From assembly GCA_023299965.1 (NCBI GenBank), contig JALZVN010000348.1, positions 1 to 7,393 on the forward strand: a DNA stretch of 7,393 nucleotides. The letters run 5' to 3'. A program made the position numbers and the translations under genes. The notes beneath the pieces were generated by a model. That model had not been told where the DNA came from and made no database searches. It saw nothing but the letters and a program-made list of their open reading frames with translations. This document shows positions 6,266 through 7,393 of this stretch, in pieces; positions within the stretch are counted from its first letter, which is position 1; the number at the start of each line of letters is the position of its first letter. This stretch comes from Saprospiraceae bacterium (GTDB taxonomy: Bacteria > Bacteroidota > Bacteroidia > Chitinophagales > Saprospiraceae).

Positions 6266-7393
6266 GTGAAATTAAAATATAGCATACTGTTTTTATTAGC
6301 CTTTGTATTCCTGTCTTCAACCGTAGATTGGGGCTTTTTTGGGCATCGTCGCATCAATAAACTGGCTTGCTTCACCTTACCACAAGATCTCTTTGGTTTT
6401 TACAAAAAAAACATTGACTATATCGCTGATCATGCTGTCGACCCTGACAAGCGTAGATACGCTTCTAAGTTTGAAGCCATCCGTCACTATATTGATTTGG
6501 ACATTTGGGGAGAAGCCCCCTTTGAGAATATACCGCGCAATTGGGTAGAACTAATGATGCACTACACCAGTATCAAAAAGGTCACGTCTAGGGGAGATAC
6601 ATTGATGTGGCTGAATCGCAAAGACCTCCCTTACAACTTGAAAAATCCAGAAGAAACTTTCCGTTTTAAGGATAAAGAAATTGACTATCGAGGCTATCGT
6701 AATTTTGTGTATGACCATATCATGTCCACTTATTATGAAGATGAAAGAAATGTCAACAAAAAGGCTATGATTGCCTTTTTTGGAAAGTATGACATCGAAG
6801 TAAAAGGAACTCGATTTATCGCGGTAGATGAGTTTACTGAACATGGTATTGTCCCTTTTCATTTAAGCTTTATGCAGAAGCGTCTAGAAAAAGCCTTTTT
6901 GGCTAAGGATATCCCTAAGATTTTGAGGACTTCTGCAGAAATAGGGCATTATATTGGAGACGCTCATGTCCCCCTGCATACTACTGAAAACTACAATGGT
7001 CAGCTCACTGATCAACTAGGAATTCATGGATTTTGGGAGAGTCGTATCCCAGAATTATTTGCTGATAAGGAGTACGACTACTTCGTTGGGAAAGCCAACT
7101 ATATAGAGGATAAAGAAGAATACTTTTGGGATATCGTTTTGGACAGTCATGAACTAGTAGATAGCGTCTTGCTCATTGAGAAAAATTTGAGTTTGACCTT
7201 TCCTCAAGATCAACAGATTTGTTACGACGATAGAGGCAATCAACTCACTAGAACCCAATGTAAAGAATACGCAAAAGCATACAGCAATCGCATGAACGGA
7301 ATGGTAGAAGAAAGAATGAGAGAGGCTATCTTGGCTATTGGCAGTTCATGGTACACTGCCTGGGTTGACGCCGGACAACCGAACCTCTCTTTT
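6266..7393 (+). CDS. secreted zinc-dependent phospholipase C / S1-P1 nuclease family protein (3' end outside window)
   Basis: Open for 376 codons to the window edge. GTG 6266 is the first usable start, because an in-frame TAA lies at 6254-6256 and the overlapping ATG at 6264 hits a stop at once. Residues 1-21 form a signal peptide, leaving Trp22 as the probable mature first residue. WGFFGH (22-27) matches the W-x4-H N-terminus of P1 nuclease, where the terminal Trp and the His bind zinc. Other ligand candidates are Asp59 or Asp61, His74 (RHYIDLD), His228-x3-Asp232-x5-His238 (GHYIGDAHVPLH) and His254-x3-Glu258 (GIHGFWE). The final Glu follows the phospholipase C pattern; S1/P1 nucleases have Asp. 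The enzyme would cleave phosphodiester bonds, in phospholipids or nucleic acid, outside the cytoplasm. The substrate cannot be decided. The text AWVDAGQPNLSF suggests only a short piece is missing. It looks to be transcribed alone. Confidence 0.9.
   Translation, partial: MKLKYSILFLLAFVFLSSTVDWGFFGHRRINKLACFTLPQDLFGFYKKNIDYIADHAVDPDKRRYASKFEAIRHYIDLDIWGEAPFENIPRNWVELMMHYTSIKKVTSRGDTLMWLNRKDLPYNLKNPEETFRFKDKEIDYRGYRNFVYDHIMSTYYEDERNVNKKAMIAFFGKYDIEVKGTRFIAVDEFTEHGIVPFHLSFMQKRLEKAFLAKDIPKILRTSAEIGHYIGDAHVPLHTTENYNGQLTDQLGIHGFWESRIPELFADKEYDYFVGKANYIEDKEEYFWDIVLDSHELVDSVLLIEKNLSLTFPQDQQICYDDRGNQLTRTQCKEYAKAYSNRMNGMVEERMREAILAIGSSWYTAWVDAGQPNLSF

Noticed and set aside
6339..6548. Plus-strand open frame starting at an ATG
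   Set aside because: It is an alternative frame inside the GTG-started phospholipase/nuclease gene, whose conserved zinc motifs show the true frame.
6551..6862. Minus-strand open frame of 103 codons
   Set aside because: It is antisense to the same enzyme gene and resembles no protein.

Overview
The window looks like a chromosomal segment of a gliding-type Bacteroidota, most likely of the Cytophagales/Flavobacteriia sort. The reasons are a GldF/GldG transporter pair, moderately AT-rich coding sequence, start codons without strong Shine-Dalgarno sequences, a TAnnTTTG-like promoter box and Bacteroidota-style intergenic palindromes. The genus cannot be fixed from the sequence alone.

Layout. Bases 1-153 hold a possible gene tail ending at 74, a stem structure and a promoter-like box. 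Then come four tightly packed plus-strand genes: glnS (154-1827), gldF (1834-2565), gldG (2567-4249) and a DUF4340-type membrane-anchored protein (4259-5254). The gaps are 6, 1 and 9 bases, so they are probably co-transcribed. GldF (permease) and GldG (auxiliary subunit with a membrane anchor at each end) belong to an ABC transporter whose ATPase, GldA, is not in this window. The DUF4340 protein is a candidate extra component on the outer face of the inner membrane. glnS is a housekeeping glutaminyl-tRNA synthetase and shares only transcription with the others.

Bases 5255-6265 (about 1 kb) have no convincing gene but are full of structure. A Bacteroidota-like stem-loop repeat lies at about 5374-5470. 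A compact element at about 5655-6074 has 25-base imperfect inverted ends and is flanked by an exact 9-base direct repeat (TTATCTTAA). This is the signature of a transposed, non-autonomous (MITE-like) element. Inside it lie a REP-like palindrome cluster (5878-6023) with four copies of a core related to AGTGCTGAAA, and two further perfect hairpins.

From 6266 to the end of the window runs a GTG-started secreted zinc-dependent phospholipase C / S1-P1 nuclease family protein. Its metal-ligand set is intact and it is cut by the window edge near its C-terminus. A sigma70-like promoter (TTGTCA, 17 bases, TATAAT) precedes it, just downstream of the MITE-like element. The most novel-looking item is that element with its nested palindromes; the coding part is largely recognisable.
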